Source of the DNA: Ensifer sp. MPMI2T
GTDB taxonomy: Bacteria; Pseudomonadota; Alphaproteobacteria; Rhizobiales; Rhizobiaceae
Assembly (NCBI RefSeq): GCF_004827385.1
Contig: NZ_SRXN01000028.1
Coordinates: 31,391-95,390 of the forward strand
Direction: 5' to 3'
Length of the DNA: 64,000 bases
Of this stretch, positions 57,654 to 64,000 are shown one piece after another. Position numbers and translations under genes: made by a program. The notes beneath the pieces are model-generated. The model searched no databases and had not been told where the DNA came from. It was given only the letters and a program-made list of their open reading frames with translations. Position 1 is the first letter of the stretch. The number at the start of each line of letters is the position of its first letter.

Positions 57654-58451
57654 ATGTATCAGACGAACTATCATAGACCGTCCTCGGTTCAGGAAGCCGC
57701 GAAGCTGATGAGCGGGGCCACCGAAGGCAAATATCTCGCCGGCGGCATGACGCTCATTGCGACGATGAAGCAGCGGCTTGCGGCGGCGAGTGATCTGGTG
57801 GACCTTCGCCACATCGCCGAAATGAAAGGGATCACCGTCAACGGCCGTTCCGTGCGGATCGGCGCGGCGACAACCCATCACGAAGTCGCGTCTTCGGCCG
57901 AACTTGGGGCGGTCTGTCCGGCGATTTGCGCACTGGCCAGTCATATCGGCGACCCGCATGTCCGCCACATGGGAACGATCGGCGGCTCCATCGCCAACAA
58001 TGATCCGGCGGCGGACTATCCGGCGGCGATGCTGGCGCTTGACGCAAAGATCATCACCAACAGCCGCGAGATCGCGGCGGCGGACTTCTTCACGGGACTG
58101 TTCGAAACGGCGTTGGATGATGGCGAGATCATTACCGCCATCACCTTCGACGCGCCGGCGAAGGTGGCCTACCAAAAGTTCCCGAACCCGGCCTCGCGCT
58201 ACGCGATGGCTGGCGTCTTCGTCGCGCGCCGAGACAATGGCGACGTGCGCGTTGCCGTGACTGGAGCGGGTTCGAACGGTGTCTTCCGCCACCAGGGCAT
58301 GGAGGCGGCGCTTGCCGGCAACTGGTCGCCGGATGCGGTCGGCAATGTCTCCGTCGATGCATCGGATTTGCTGACAGACCTTCACGCCAGCGCTGCCTAT
58401 CGCGCCAACCTGATCAAGGTTATGACCAAGCGCGCCGTGGCCGCGGCTTGA
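57654..58451 (+). CDS. coxM: Molybdenum hydroxylase FAD subunit (CoxM-like)
   Basis: 265 residues of the FAD-binding family: AGGMTLIATMKQRLA (about 31-45), IGAATTHHEV, and HIGDPHVRHMGTIGGSIANNDPAADYPA carrying the flavin-binding TIGGS motif, followed by the CO_deh_flav_C domain. Last gene of the operon; its C-terminal end is followed by a terminator. Confidence 0.93.
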   Translation: MYQTNYHRPSSVQEAAKLMSGATEGKYLAGGMTLIATMKQRLAAASDLVDLRHIAEMKGITVNGRSVRIGAATTHHEVASSAELGAVCPAICALASHIGDPHVRHMGTIGGSIANNDPAADYPAAMLALDAKIITNSREIAAADFFTGLFETALDDGEIITAITFDAPAKVAYQKFPNPASRYAMAGVFVARRDNGDVRVAVTGAGSNGVFRHQGMEAALAGNWSPDAVGNVSVDASDLLTDLHASAAYRANLIKVMTKRAVAAA

Positions 58452-58467
58452 TGGGACTTAAGTATTG

Positions 58468-58496
58468 AAAAAGGGCGGCCTTGGCCGTCCTTTTTT
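58468..58496 (+). terminator. Terminator of the coxSLM operon
   Basis: A-rich arm plus GGGCGGCC and GGCCGTCC form a hairpin with a 2-nt loop and one G-T pair, ending in TTTTTT (58491-58496), 16 bp after the coxM stop. Confidence 0.9.
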
Positions 58497-58504
58497 GCAA
58501 AAGC

Positions 58505-58518
58505 TTGACTTCGATCAA
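58505..58518 (+). promoter_or_regulatory. FixK/FNR-type box upstream of hemA
   Basis: TTGACTTCGATCAA fits TTGA-N6-TCAA (the consensus is TTGAT-N4-ATCAA; one mismatch). It lies about 140 bp before the hemA start and just after the cox terminator, so it can only serve hemA. A class II promoter would start near 58553. Rhizobial hemA genes are known in some species to be raised under low oxygen by FixK-type proteins. Confidence 0.65.
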
Positions 58519-58657
58519 AGTTCAGCGGATTGAGTTGCACTAGCTGTTTTGGAATAGTTCAAAAGTAGGGGCCTTTTGCCGCAGGAGCGGGGGCCTTTCC
58601 GGGGTTGACCCCTGATCGCTTTGAATGAAGAAAGGCGTCAGGGCACTGGAGATGATG

Positions 58658-59872
58658 ATGGATTTCGAGAGTTTCTTCAAAAACGAGCTGGACGGGTTGC
58701 ATCAGGAAGGCCGCTATCGGGTTTTTGCGGATCTCGCCCGCCATCGCGGTGACTTCCCGAGGGCAACGCGCCACACGGCCGACGGCACCCAGGAAGTGAC
58801 CGTATGGTGCTCGAACGATTATCTCGGCATGGGTCAGTCTCCGATCGTCACCGAAGCGATGAAGCGCGCGATTGACGAATGCGGCGCCGGCGCCGGCGGC
58901 ACGCGCAACATCTCCGGCACCAATCACTACCACGTCCTGCTCGAGCGTGAGCTTGCCGATCTGCACGGCAAGGAATCCGCCCTTCTGTTCACCTCCGGCT
59001 ATGTGTCGAACTGGGCCGCGCTTGGTACGCTCTGTTCCAAGATTCCCGGCATCATCGTCTTCTCGGACGCCGGGAATCACGCTTCGATGATCGAGGGGAT
59101 CCGCCACTCGAAATGCGAACGCGTGATCTTCAAGCACAATTCTGTCGCCGATCTCGAAGCCAAGCTTGCGGCAGCCGATCCGCGTGCGCCCAAAATCATC
59201 GCCTTTGAATCCGTCTACTCGATGGATGGCGACATCGCGCCGATCAAGGAATTCTGCGATCTTGCCGACAAGTATGGCGCGATGACCTATCTCGACGAGG
59301 TGCACGCGGTCGGCATGTACGGCCCGCGCGGCGGCGGCATTGCCGAACGCGAGGGGCTGATGCACCGGCTGACCGTGATCGAGGGTACGCTCGGCAAGGC
59401 CTTCGGCGTCATGGGCGGCTACATCACCGGTTCGGCGGCACTTTGCGATTTCATCCGCTCGTTCGCTTCGGGCTTCATCTTCACGACGGCTTTGCCGCCG
59501 GCGCTGGCAGCCGGTGCACTCGCCTCCATCCGTCACCTGAAGGAAAGCCAGCTCGAACGTTTCGCGCATCAGGAGCGCGTGCGGCGGCTGCGTTCGCTGC
59601 TCGACCAGCGCGGCATCCCGCACATGGTCAATCCGAGCCACATCGTGCCGGTGATGGTCGGCGATGCCGCCAAGTGCAAGTGGATCTCCGACCTGCTGCT
59701 CGACAATTTCGGCGTCTACGTCCAGCCGATCAACTATCCGACGGTGCCGAAGAAGACCGAACGCCTGCGCATCACACCGACGCCGCTGCATTCGGATGCC
59801 GATATCGACCACTTGGTCGGCGCGCTGCATTCGCTCTGGTCGCGCTGCGCGCTCGCGAGGGCGGTGGCGTAA
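58658..59872 (+). CDS. hemA: 5-Aminolevulinate synthase
   Basis: 404 residues from the ATG at 58658 (MDFESFF), third of three consecutive ATG codons and best spaced from GGAG at 58648-58651. Class II PLP enzyme: [50 protein letters not shown], and the PLP lysine in [13 protein letters not shown]. Condenses glycine with succinyl-CoA, the C4 route to heme used by alphaproteobacteria. Convergent with dxr, 18 bp apart. Confidence 0.97.
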   Translation: MDFESFFKNELDGLHQEGRYRVFADLARHRGDFPRATRHTADGTQEVTVWCSNDYLGMGQSPIVTEAMKRAIDECGAGAGGTRNISGTNHYHVLLERELADLHGKESALLFTSGYVSNWAALGTLCSKIPGIIVFSDAGNHASMIEGIRHSKCERVIFKHNSVADLEAKLAAADPRAPKIIAFESVYSMDGDIAPIKEFCDLADKYGAMTYLDEVHAVGMYGPRGGGIAEREGLMHRLTVIEGTLGKAFGVMGGYITGSAALCDFIRSFASGFIFTTALPPALAAGALASIRHLKESQLERFAHQERVRRLRSLLDQRGIPHMVNPSHIVPVMVGDAAKCKWISDLLLDNFGVYVQPINYPTVPKKTERLRITPTPLHSDADIDHLVGALHSLWSRCALARAVA

Positions 59873-59890
59873 GCGTGGCCTGACAATATT

Positions 59891-61066
59891 CTACCGAATG
59901 AGCCCGGCAGCCATCTGCCGGGCTTTTTCGTCCGCGGCGAAGACATCATCCATGGTGGCGGCCGCAGGCAGGTCCGCGAGCTCGTCCATCACCTTTTCGA
60001 CGATTTCGGCCATGGCGAGAAAGCCGGCCCGGCCCTTGATGAAGGCCTCGAGCGCGGTTTCCTTGGCGCCGTTCAGCACCGCGCCCTGGACGCCGCCAGC
60101 TTCCATGGCGCGCCGCGCCAGGCGAAGCGCCGGAAAGCGGATTTCGTCCGGCGCCTCGAAGTCGAGCCGCGAGAGTTTCGCGAAGTCGAGCCGCTCGACC
60201 GGCAGATCGCACCGGCTCGGATAGGAAAGCGCATAACCGATGGCGGTGCGCATGTCAGGACAGCCGAGCTGCGCCAGCACCGACCCGTCGCTATAGCCGA
60301 CCATTGAGTGGATGACGGACTGCGGATGCACGATGACCTCGATCTGCTCGGGACGCAGCCCGAAGAGGTGACGCGCCTCGATCATTTCCAGCGCCTTGTT
60401 GAACATGGAGGCGCTGTCGATCGAGATCTTCAGGCCCATCGACCAGTTCGGATGGGCGCGCGCCGTTTCGGCCGTCACATGGCGCATTTCTTCGAGAGAT
60501 TTCGTGCGGAACGGACCGCCGGAGGCCGTCAGGATGATCCGTTCGACGGCATGGCGCTGATCATTCTCCAGCACCTGGAAGATCGCATTGTGTTCGCTGT
60601 CGACGGGCAACAGCCGGCCGCCGCCCTTCTTGACCGCCTCGATGAAGAGGCTGCCGGCCGAGACGAGGCACTCCTTGTTGGCAAGCGCGATATCGGCGCC
60701 GCGCCGGGCCGCGGCAAGCGTCGGGGCAAGACCGGCATTGCCGACGATTGCCGCCATTACCCAGCCGGCGTCGCGTTCGGCCGCCTCGGTTAGGCCGCTG
60801 CGACCCGCGGCGACCGCGATCCCGCTACCGGCGAGCGCCGACTTGAGGTCCTGATAAAGAGTGTCGTCCGCGGTCACCGCCAGTTCTGCGCCGAGCCGGC
60901 GCGCCTGTTCGGCAAGAAGCGGGATATTGCCGTTTCCGGTCAGCGCTACGACCTCGAAACGATCTCGCCCGCCCAGTCGGTCGATGACGTCGAGCGTGTT
61001 TTTCCCGATCGAGCCGGTGGAGCCCAATATCGTCAAGCGGCGCTTCGTGCTGTCGCCGGATGCCAT
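59891..61066 (-). CDS. dxr: 1-Deoxy-D-xylulose 5-phosphate reductoisomerase
   Basis: 391 residues from the ATG at 61066; a TTG two codons upstream is less likely. NADPH site LTILGSTGSIGKNTLDVI, then ALANKECLVSAG, the metal/substrate motif PVDSEHNAIFQ, the flexible loop SGGPFR, and HPNWSMGLKISIDSASMFNKALEMIEA. Second step of the MEP isoprenoid pathway. Its last codons contain the hemA terminator. Acts alone here. Confidence 0.96.
   Translation of the reverse strand: MASGDSTKRRLTILGSTGSIGKNTLDVIDRLGGRDRFEVVALTGNGNIPLLAEQARRLGAELAVTADDTLYQDLKSALAGSGIAVAAGRSGLTEAAERDAGWVMAAIVGNAGLAPTLAAARRGADIALANKECLVSAGSLFIEAVKKGGGRLLPVDSEHNAIFQVLENDQRHAVERIILTASGGPFRTKSLEEMRHVTAETARAHPNWSMGLKISIDSASMFNKALEMIEARHLFGLRPEQIEVIVHPQSVIHSMVGYSDGSVLAQLGCPDMRTAIGYALSYPSRCDLPVERLDFAKLSRLDFEAPDEIRFPALRLARRAMEAGGVQGAVLNGAKETALEAFIKGRAGFLAMAEIVEKVMDELADLPAAATMDDVFAADEKARQMAAGLIR
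59901..59928 (+). terminator. hemA terminator inside the dxr coding end
   Basis: AGCCCGGCAG (59901-59910) and CTGCCGGGCT (59915-59924) form a 10-bp perfect stem with a 4-nt loop and a T5 tail. It sits 28 bp after the hemA stop and within the last 13 codons of dxr on the other strand. Confidence 0.92.
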
Positions 61067-61230
61067 TGCCAAATCCCGTGTTCTTCTCGTTTGTAAGATT
61101 TGCTTTAGGCTCTACAGCCGAAAGCCGCGGGCAACAAGGGCGGACTTGCCGTCACTCCATCGCACCGCTCGACGACCGCGGGTAAGGAACAGGCGAAATG
61201 TTTTCCGCTCGCATCCTGCGTCGTGACTTC

Positions 61231-61332
61231 CTACAGCGCCGCACGTCCAATCGGACGCGCAGAAGTCGCTGTAGTACTTTGAATTGGTGCATGTTTTTCT
61301 CCTCAAATCGGCTACGATGTAAGAAAACATGC
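61231..61332. repeat. Rhizobial-type intergenic repeat with three nested dyads
   Basis: CTACAGCG (61231-61238) pairs with CGCTGTAG (61267-61274), enclosing GCACGTCC (61241-61248) and GGACGCGC (61253-61260). A second hairpin pairs GCATGTTTT (61289-61297) with AAAACATGC (61324-61332). The layout recalls a repeat family common in Sinorhizobium intergenic DNA. It fills most of the dxr-META spacer, where no gene is seen. Confidence 0.65.
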
Positions 61333-61384
61333 AGTAGCATCGGTACAGGCAGCGAAAACGCGCCGATTTGTGGAGGAGACCCAG

Positions 61385-62110
61385 ATGCTCAAGGCTCTGA
61401 TTGCCGCTTCCTGCGCCTGCGTGTTGATTGAGCTTGCCTCCACGGAGATGGTCGCCGCGGAAAAAGTGCCGGAAGAACTGGTCGGCTCGTGGCTTGCCGA
61501 AGACATCGGTGGCGGGGGCGTGATCGACGACCTTCAGAGCGTGCTCGAGATACGCGAGGACGGCACCTATGGCGGTATGGCCGGCTGCAACAATTTCACC
61601 GGCGCCTTCAGCATCTCAGGCACGACGATCACCTTCGGTCCCACAGCGGCAGCGCGCAAGATGTGCGTGCCCGCGATCATGGATCAGGAGCAGAAGTTCT
61701 TCGACACGCTCCGCGACGGGCTCACCTGGCGGATCGACGGCGGAAGACTCACGCTAACGAAGCCGGACGGTACGCCGGTCATGCGGCTCACCTCGATGGA
61801 GGTCGGGGCCGCTGGCGTCGCCGAAGTGACGCTCAGCATCCCCGAAGCCGCCGCGGTCGATCGACAGAAGGTTCGTTATGATTGCGGCGGCGAGACTGTC
61901 GAGGCCGAATATATCAATGCCGGCCCTGTCTCGCTGGTGACCTTCTCGTTCGGCGGCACCTACATCGTTGCTTCGGCGGTCATCTCCGGATCGGGCGCAA
62001 GGTATGCAGGTGGTAGGTATGTCTGGTGGACCGAGGGCGAGGAGGCGACGCTCTTCGACGTAACGAAGGGCGAGGAAGACCCCGGCGTCGTCTGCGCGAA
62101 AACGGGATAG
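61385..62110 (+). CDS. META (HslJ-like) plus MliC-like domain protein
   Basis: 241 residues from the ATG at 61385 (GGAGGAG six bases before). Signal peptide (about 1-24, ending MVAA). META domain at about 30-140, with GMAGCNNFTGAFSISGTTITFGPTAAARKMC, the hallmark GCNxFxG...TxxxC pattern. A C-terminal MliC-like domain at about 155-235 (VRYDCGGETVEAEYI...GGRYVWWTEGEEATLF) resembles the membrane-bound lysozyme inhibitor family. Secreted or outer-membrane location; heat-shock or lysozyme defence is suggested by domain kin only. Confidence 0.85.
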   Translation: MLKALIAASCACVLIELASTEMVAAEKVPEELVGSWLAEDIGGGGVIDDLQSVLEIREDGTYGGMAGCNNFTGAFSISGTTITFGPTAAARKMCVPAIMDQEQKFFDTLRDGLTWRIDGGRLTLTKPDGTPVMRLTSMEVGAAGVAEVTLSIPEAAAVDRQKVRYDCGGETVEAEYINAGPVSLVTFSFGGTYIVASAVISGSGARYAGGRYVWWTEGEEATLFDVTKGEEDPGVVCAKTG

Positions 62111-62186
62111 AGTCTGAGCACCAGTGTCCACCACACTACGCGATCTCATCACCCGACGCGCCGAGCTTTGCGTGACCGCAGACTAC

Positions 62187-62900
62187 CTACCGGGCTGTAG
62201 CCTGGCCGATCACTCCGATAATCACCTTTCCATCCGTGAAATAGGGGTCGCCGCCGCCATTGCGACCGGTTTTGGTCGCGCCTGCCCCTTCGATCTCGTA
62301 CGTCGACTGCAACTGCTTGGCTTTCATGAGATCGCCGATAAGGAGATCGCGCTCGGCATCGAGATCCGGTCCGATGTGATGGGTGATCTGGCCGGTGTCG
62401 TGACTGAAACCTACGCCGCGATCATAGCTCGATGAGCCGAGCCATAACGGCTTTCCGTCTTCGCCGAGTTTAGTCGTTTGCCAGAAGCGGACATGGTGCC
62501 GCTTGTCCGCGCTCTCGCCTGAGGGCTTCTCGAAGGCGAGATCCTGTTTTCGACCCTCGAAGATCAGCGAACTGACCGGCGCATCGAGGTCTGGCCTGTC
62601 GAGCACCACGCTCAGCCCGATATCGATGGAGGACCGCAAGGTGATTGCGTCAGCGGGAGCCCAGTGAGCCGCTGTGAAGGCGTGGATAACCTCCTCTTTC
62701 GAACCCACCAGACCGACATTGATGGGATCGCCGGGAATGCCCTGCGCCGTGGTGGTAACCATCCGTTCGGGCGGCAGAATGTGGTCGTCGTCATGGACCG
62801 TCCATATCGCCGGCACCACGACGTAGGCGGCAAGCAGATACGCGCCGAGGAGCGCAATCAATATGGTTGCCGCGGTTCGTTTTTTTGTTCGTCTGTACAT
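62187..62900 (-). CDS. LssY C-terminal-domain protein
   Basis: 237 residues. Short basic N-terminus and one membrane helix (about 11-33), then a periplasmic LssY_C-type domain: NVGLVGSKEEVIHAFTAAHWAPADAITL and FEGRKQDLAFEKPSG, followed by KRHHVRFWQT and a Gly-rich end. The domain occurs fused to PAP2 phosphatases in type I secretion-related LssY proteins and stand-alone as here. Function not known. Confidence 0.8.
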   Translation of the reverse strand: MYRRTKKRTAATILIALLGAYLLAAYVVVPAIWTVHDDDHILPPERMVTTTAQGIPGDPINVGLVGSKEEVIHAFTAAHWAPADAITLRSSIDIGLSVVLDRPDLDAPVSSLIFEGRKQDLAFEKPSGESADKRHHVRFWQTTKLGEDGKPLWLGSSSYDRGVGFSHDTGQITHHIGPDLDAERDLLIGDLMKAKQLQSTYEIEGAGATKTGRNGGGDPYFTDGKVIIGVIGQATAR

Positions 62901-63503
62901 CTAAACTCGGCCATCCGATGATTGCAGGTGAAAGTATGCTCCTGCAGGCGGGCATGAGGCACCGAGTTCCCCAAAGATGAAGAACGGCCAGAATTCTATA
63001 GTAACGTAATACTAGATCAATCGTATTGTTCCACGCCCTGGTTGAAGGGAGAGGGCGAGCATCGTCGGCGAGTAAGGGAGAAAGTTAGTGTCGATTGCCA
63101 CGCTATTTTGCCTTTCTTGCCACTATGTTGCCCTTAGGGCAGCATCATTGACCTATCTCTCGAGGCAAAGTCATTCCCGTCGCCGGAGCCCGTGTCACGC
63201 GCATGCCGGGAGAATCACCGGATATCAACTCGCATCGATTGTGGCAAGACTGCTGGGCAGGACGTTGCGCGGCGTTGAATAGCCTCTAGGGTTCGTCTCG
63301 AAGAAAATGCACCCCATGACCGACTTGCTGACATCCCGTACGTTGTTCCGCGGTGTCTGTCGTGCTCCTGCGCGTCGACGCATGGCGGTCTCCGCTTCGG
63401 GGATTTCCATGTTCCAATAGGCCTGTTGCGTGAGATGTGAGATGCGAGGCAAACGCGACGATCACAACCGCAGACGATGTAGAAGATTCCGTTTGCCGTC
63501 GTG
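62901..63503. other. Low-coding interval with no recognised gene
   Basis: About 600 bp of lower GC than the surroundings. Short frames occur (for example 63088-63282 and 63225-63452) but show neither ribosome sites nor familiar motifs. There may be remnants of a decayed gene; nothing specific can be supported. Confidence 0.5.
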
Positions 63504-64000
63504 TTACTGAGCCGGAACGGTGGTGATGATTGCAGCCCCGAGCTTCTTTTGCAACGCTGCGTTCAGCAACCCGCGATACAAGCCATGGACGTGGTCGTAT
63601 CCCTGTTGGCCAGCCATTTCAGTGATCCTACCGCGTGCTCGTTCAATCTTGCCTACCAAACTAGAATACCAACGGACGTAGGCATCATGAACTTCCACTA
63701 TATCAGACGCCTGCCATCCCGTTCTGGTCATGCGCTCTCTGACCTCCGAGAGCCGCAGCGGATTGGGGAGGAAGGGCTCCCCTGCGTCAATTAAGGGGTC
63801 GTCCTGATAGCCTCCACGGTCGACGTGATCGAAGATGATCATTCGGGACTGCGGTTGAGCGATCCTGCGGAGAGCGCCGAGCGCCTTAGATTGATCCTTG
63901 AAGCAGTAATACGCGTTGAACATGCATATTATGTCCGGACGTTCGTTGACCTGTTGGTCAACGTCGCAGACGTCGCACACCGCGAAGCTGACGTCTGGAT
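63504..64000 (-). CDS. SAM-dependent methyltransferase (3' part, cut by window edge)
   Basis: The frame is open to the window end, so the N-terminus with the SAM-binding GxGxG loop is missing. Seen are FNAYYCFKDQSKALGALRRIAQPQSRMIIFDHVDRGGY, matching motifs IV and V of class I methyltransferases (the stretch before the final beta strand), and a C-terminal part with EVRERMTRTGWQASDIVEVHDAYVRWYSSLV. Low GC compared with the rest of the window. Substrate unknown. Confidence 0.75.
   Translation of the reverse strand, partial: PDVSFAVCDVCDVDQQVNERPDIICMFNAYYCFKDQSKALGALRRIAQPQSRMIIFDHVDRGGYQDDPLIDAGEPFLPNPLRLSEVRERMTRTGWQASDIVEVHDAYVRWYSSLVGKIERARGRITEMAGQQGYDHVHGLYRGLLNAALQKKLGAAIITTVPAQ

Noticed and set aside
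55137..58385. A very long open frame antisense to coxL/coxM (over 1000 codons)
   Set aside because: It mirrors a clear coxLM coding region in a high-GC genome, is rich in Arg/His/Asp low-complexity sequence and lacks any familiar motif. Similar shadows lie opposite glpV, glpST, tamB, rocD and the NCS2 permease.
54721..58451. Aerobic (form I) CO dehydrogenase
   Set aside because: The AYRCSFR active-site loop and the M-S-L order are missing; the loop is AYRGAGR.
63225..63452. Small minus-strand gene in the right-hand low-coding interval
   Set aside because: No ribosome site, no recognisable domain, and composition unlike coding DNA of this genome.

Overview
The window reads as chromosomal DNA of a Sinorhizobium/Ensifer-type alphaproteobacterium (order Hyphomicrobiales). 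The evidence is the high GC with strong third-position GC, the gene content (atpDC, Mur-controlled sitABCD, the rhizobial glpSTPQUV glycerol importer, fdsGBA formate dehydrogenase, ALAS-type hemA, tamAB) and several families of rhizobial-type intergenic palindromic repeats. The species cannot be fixed from sequence reading alone. No tRNA, rRNA, CRISPR array, prophage or intact insertion sequence was seen.

Layout. 1-1530: 3' end of the ATP synthase operon (atpD partial, atpC, terminator). 1981-4653: a saccharopine/lysine-dehydrogenase-like gene divergent from an Lrp regulator, then a membrane-anchored unknown. 4782-9589: a LysR regulator divergent from an Fe-alcohol dehydrogenase, aldehyde dehydrogenase and enolase-superfamily cluster (unassigned catabolic pathway). 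9855-11873: an acyltransferase-3/SGNH protein. 11953-16049: the sitABCD manganese importer divergent from mur, with a perfect palindromic operator between. 16056-19309: a DMT exporter, a nucleoside/nucleobase deaminase and an NCS2 permease. 19634-28242: the glycerol regulon, glpR-glpD-glpSTPQUV, all on the minus strand. 28514-30364: an SDR oxidoreductase and a LysR regulator. 30621-36855: the molybdenum formate dehydrogenase operon fdsG-fdsB-[85 aa unknown]-fdsA-fdhD-fdsD. 37292-38536: a CelD-like/TPR protein bracketed by inverted repeats. 38842-42342: cheW, then arginine catabolism (ornithine aminotransferase, arginase) divergent from its Lrp regulator. 42580-43056: a VOC protein. 43202-52264: tamB (very large, with an internal 478-residue tandem repeat) and tamA. 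52527-53726: a second, metal-free NAD formate dehydrogenase. 54045-58451: a glycine-zipper lipoprotein and a form II coxSLM-like molybdenum hydroxylase. 58658-61066: hemA convergent with dxr. 61385-64000: a META-MliC protein, an LssY_C protein, a 600-base low-coding stretch and a truncated methyltransferase.

How the genes fit together. Several blocks are self-contained regulator-plus-pathway modules: Mur with Sit, GlpR with glycerol uptake and oxidation, LysR with Fds, and Lrp with arginase and ornithine aminotransferase. C1 metabolism is unusually well represented, with two unrelated formate dehydrogenases and a xanthine-oxidase-family SLM enzyme within about 27 kb. A TTGA-N6-TCAA FixK/FNR-like box precedes hemA.

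The observations most worth following up are: the complementary degeneration of the GlpS and GlpT ATPase motifs, which predicts one canonical and one degenerate ATP site in an importer; the exact 1434-bp tandem duplication inside tamB; the undescribed, translationally coupled 85-residue protein between fdsB and fdsA; and the CelD/TPR gene flanked by inverted repeats.
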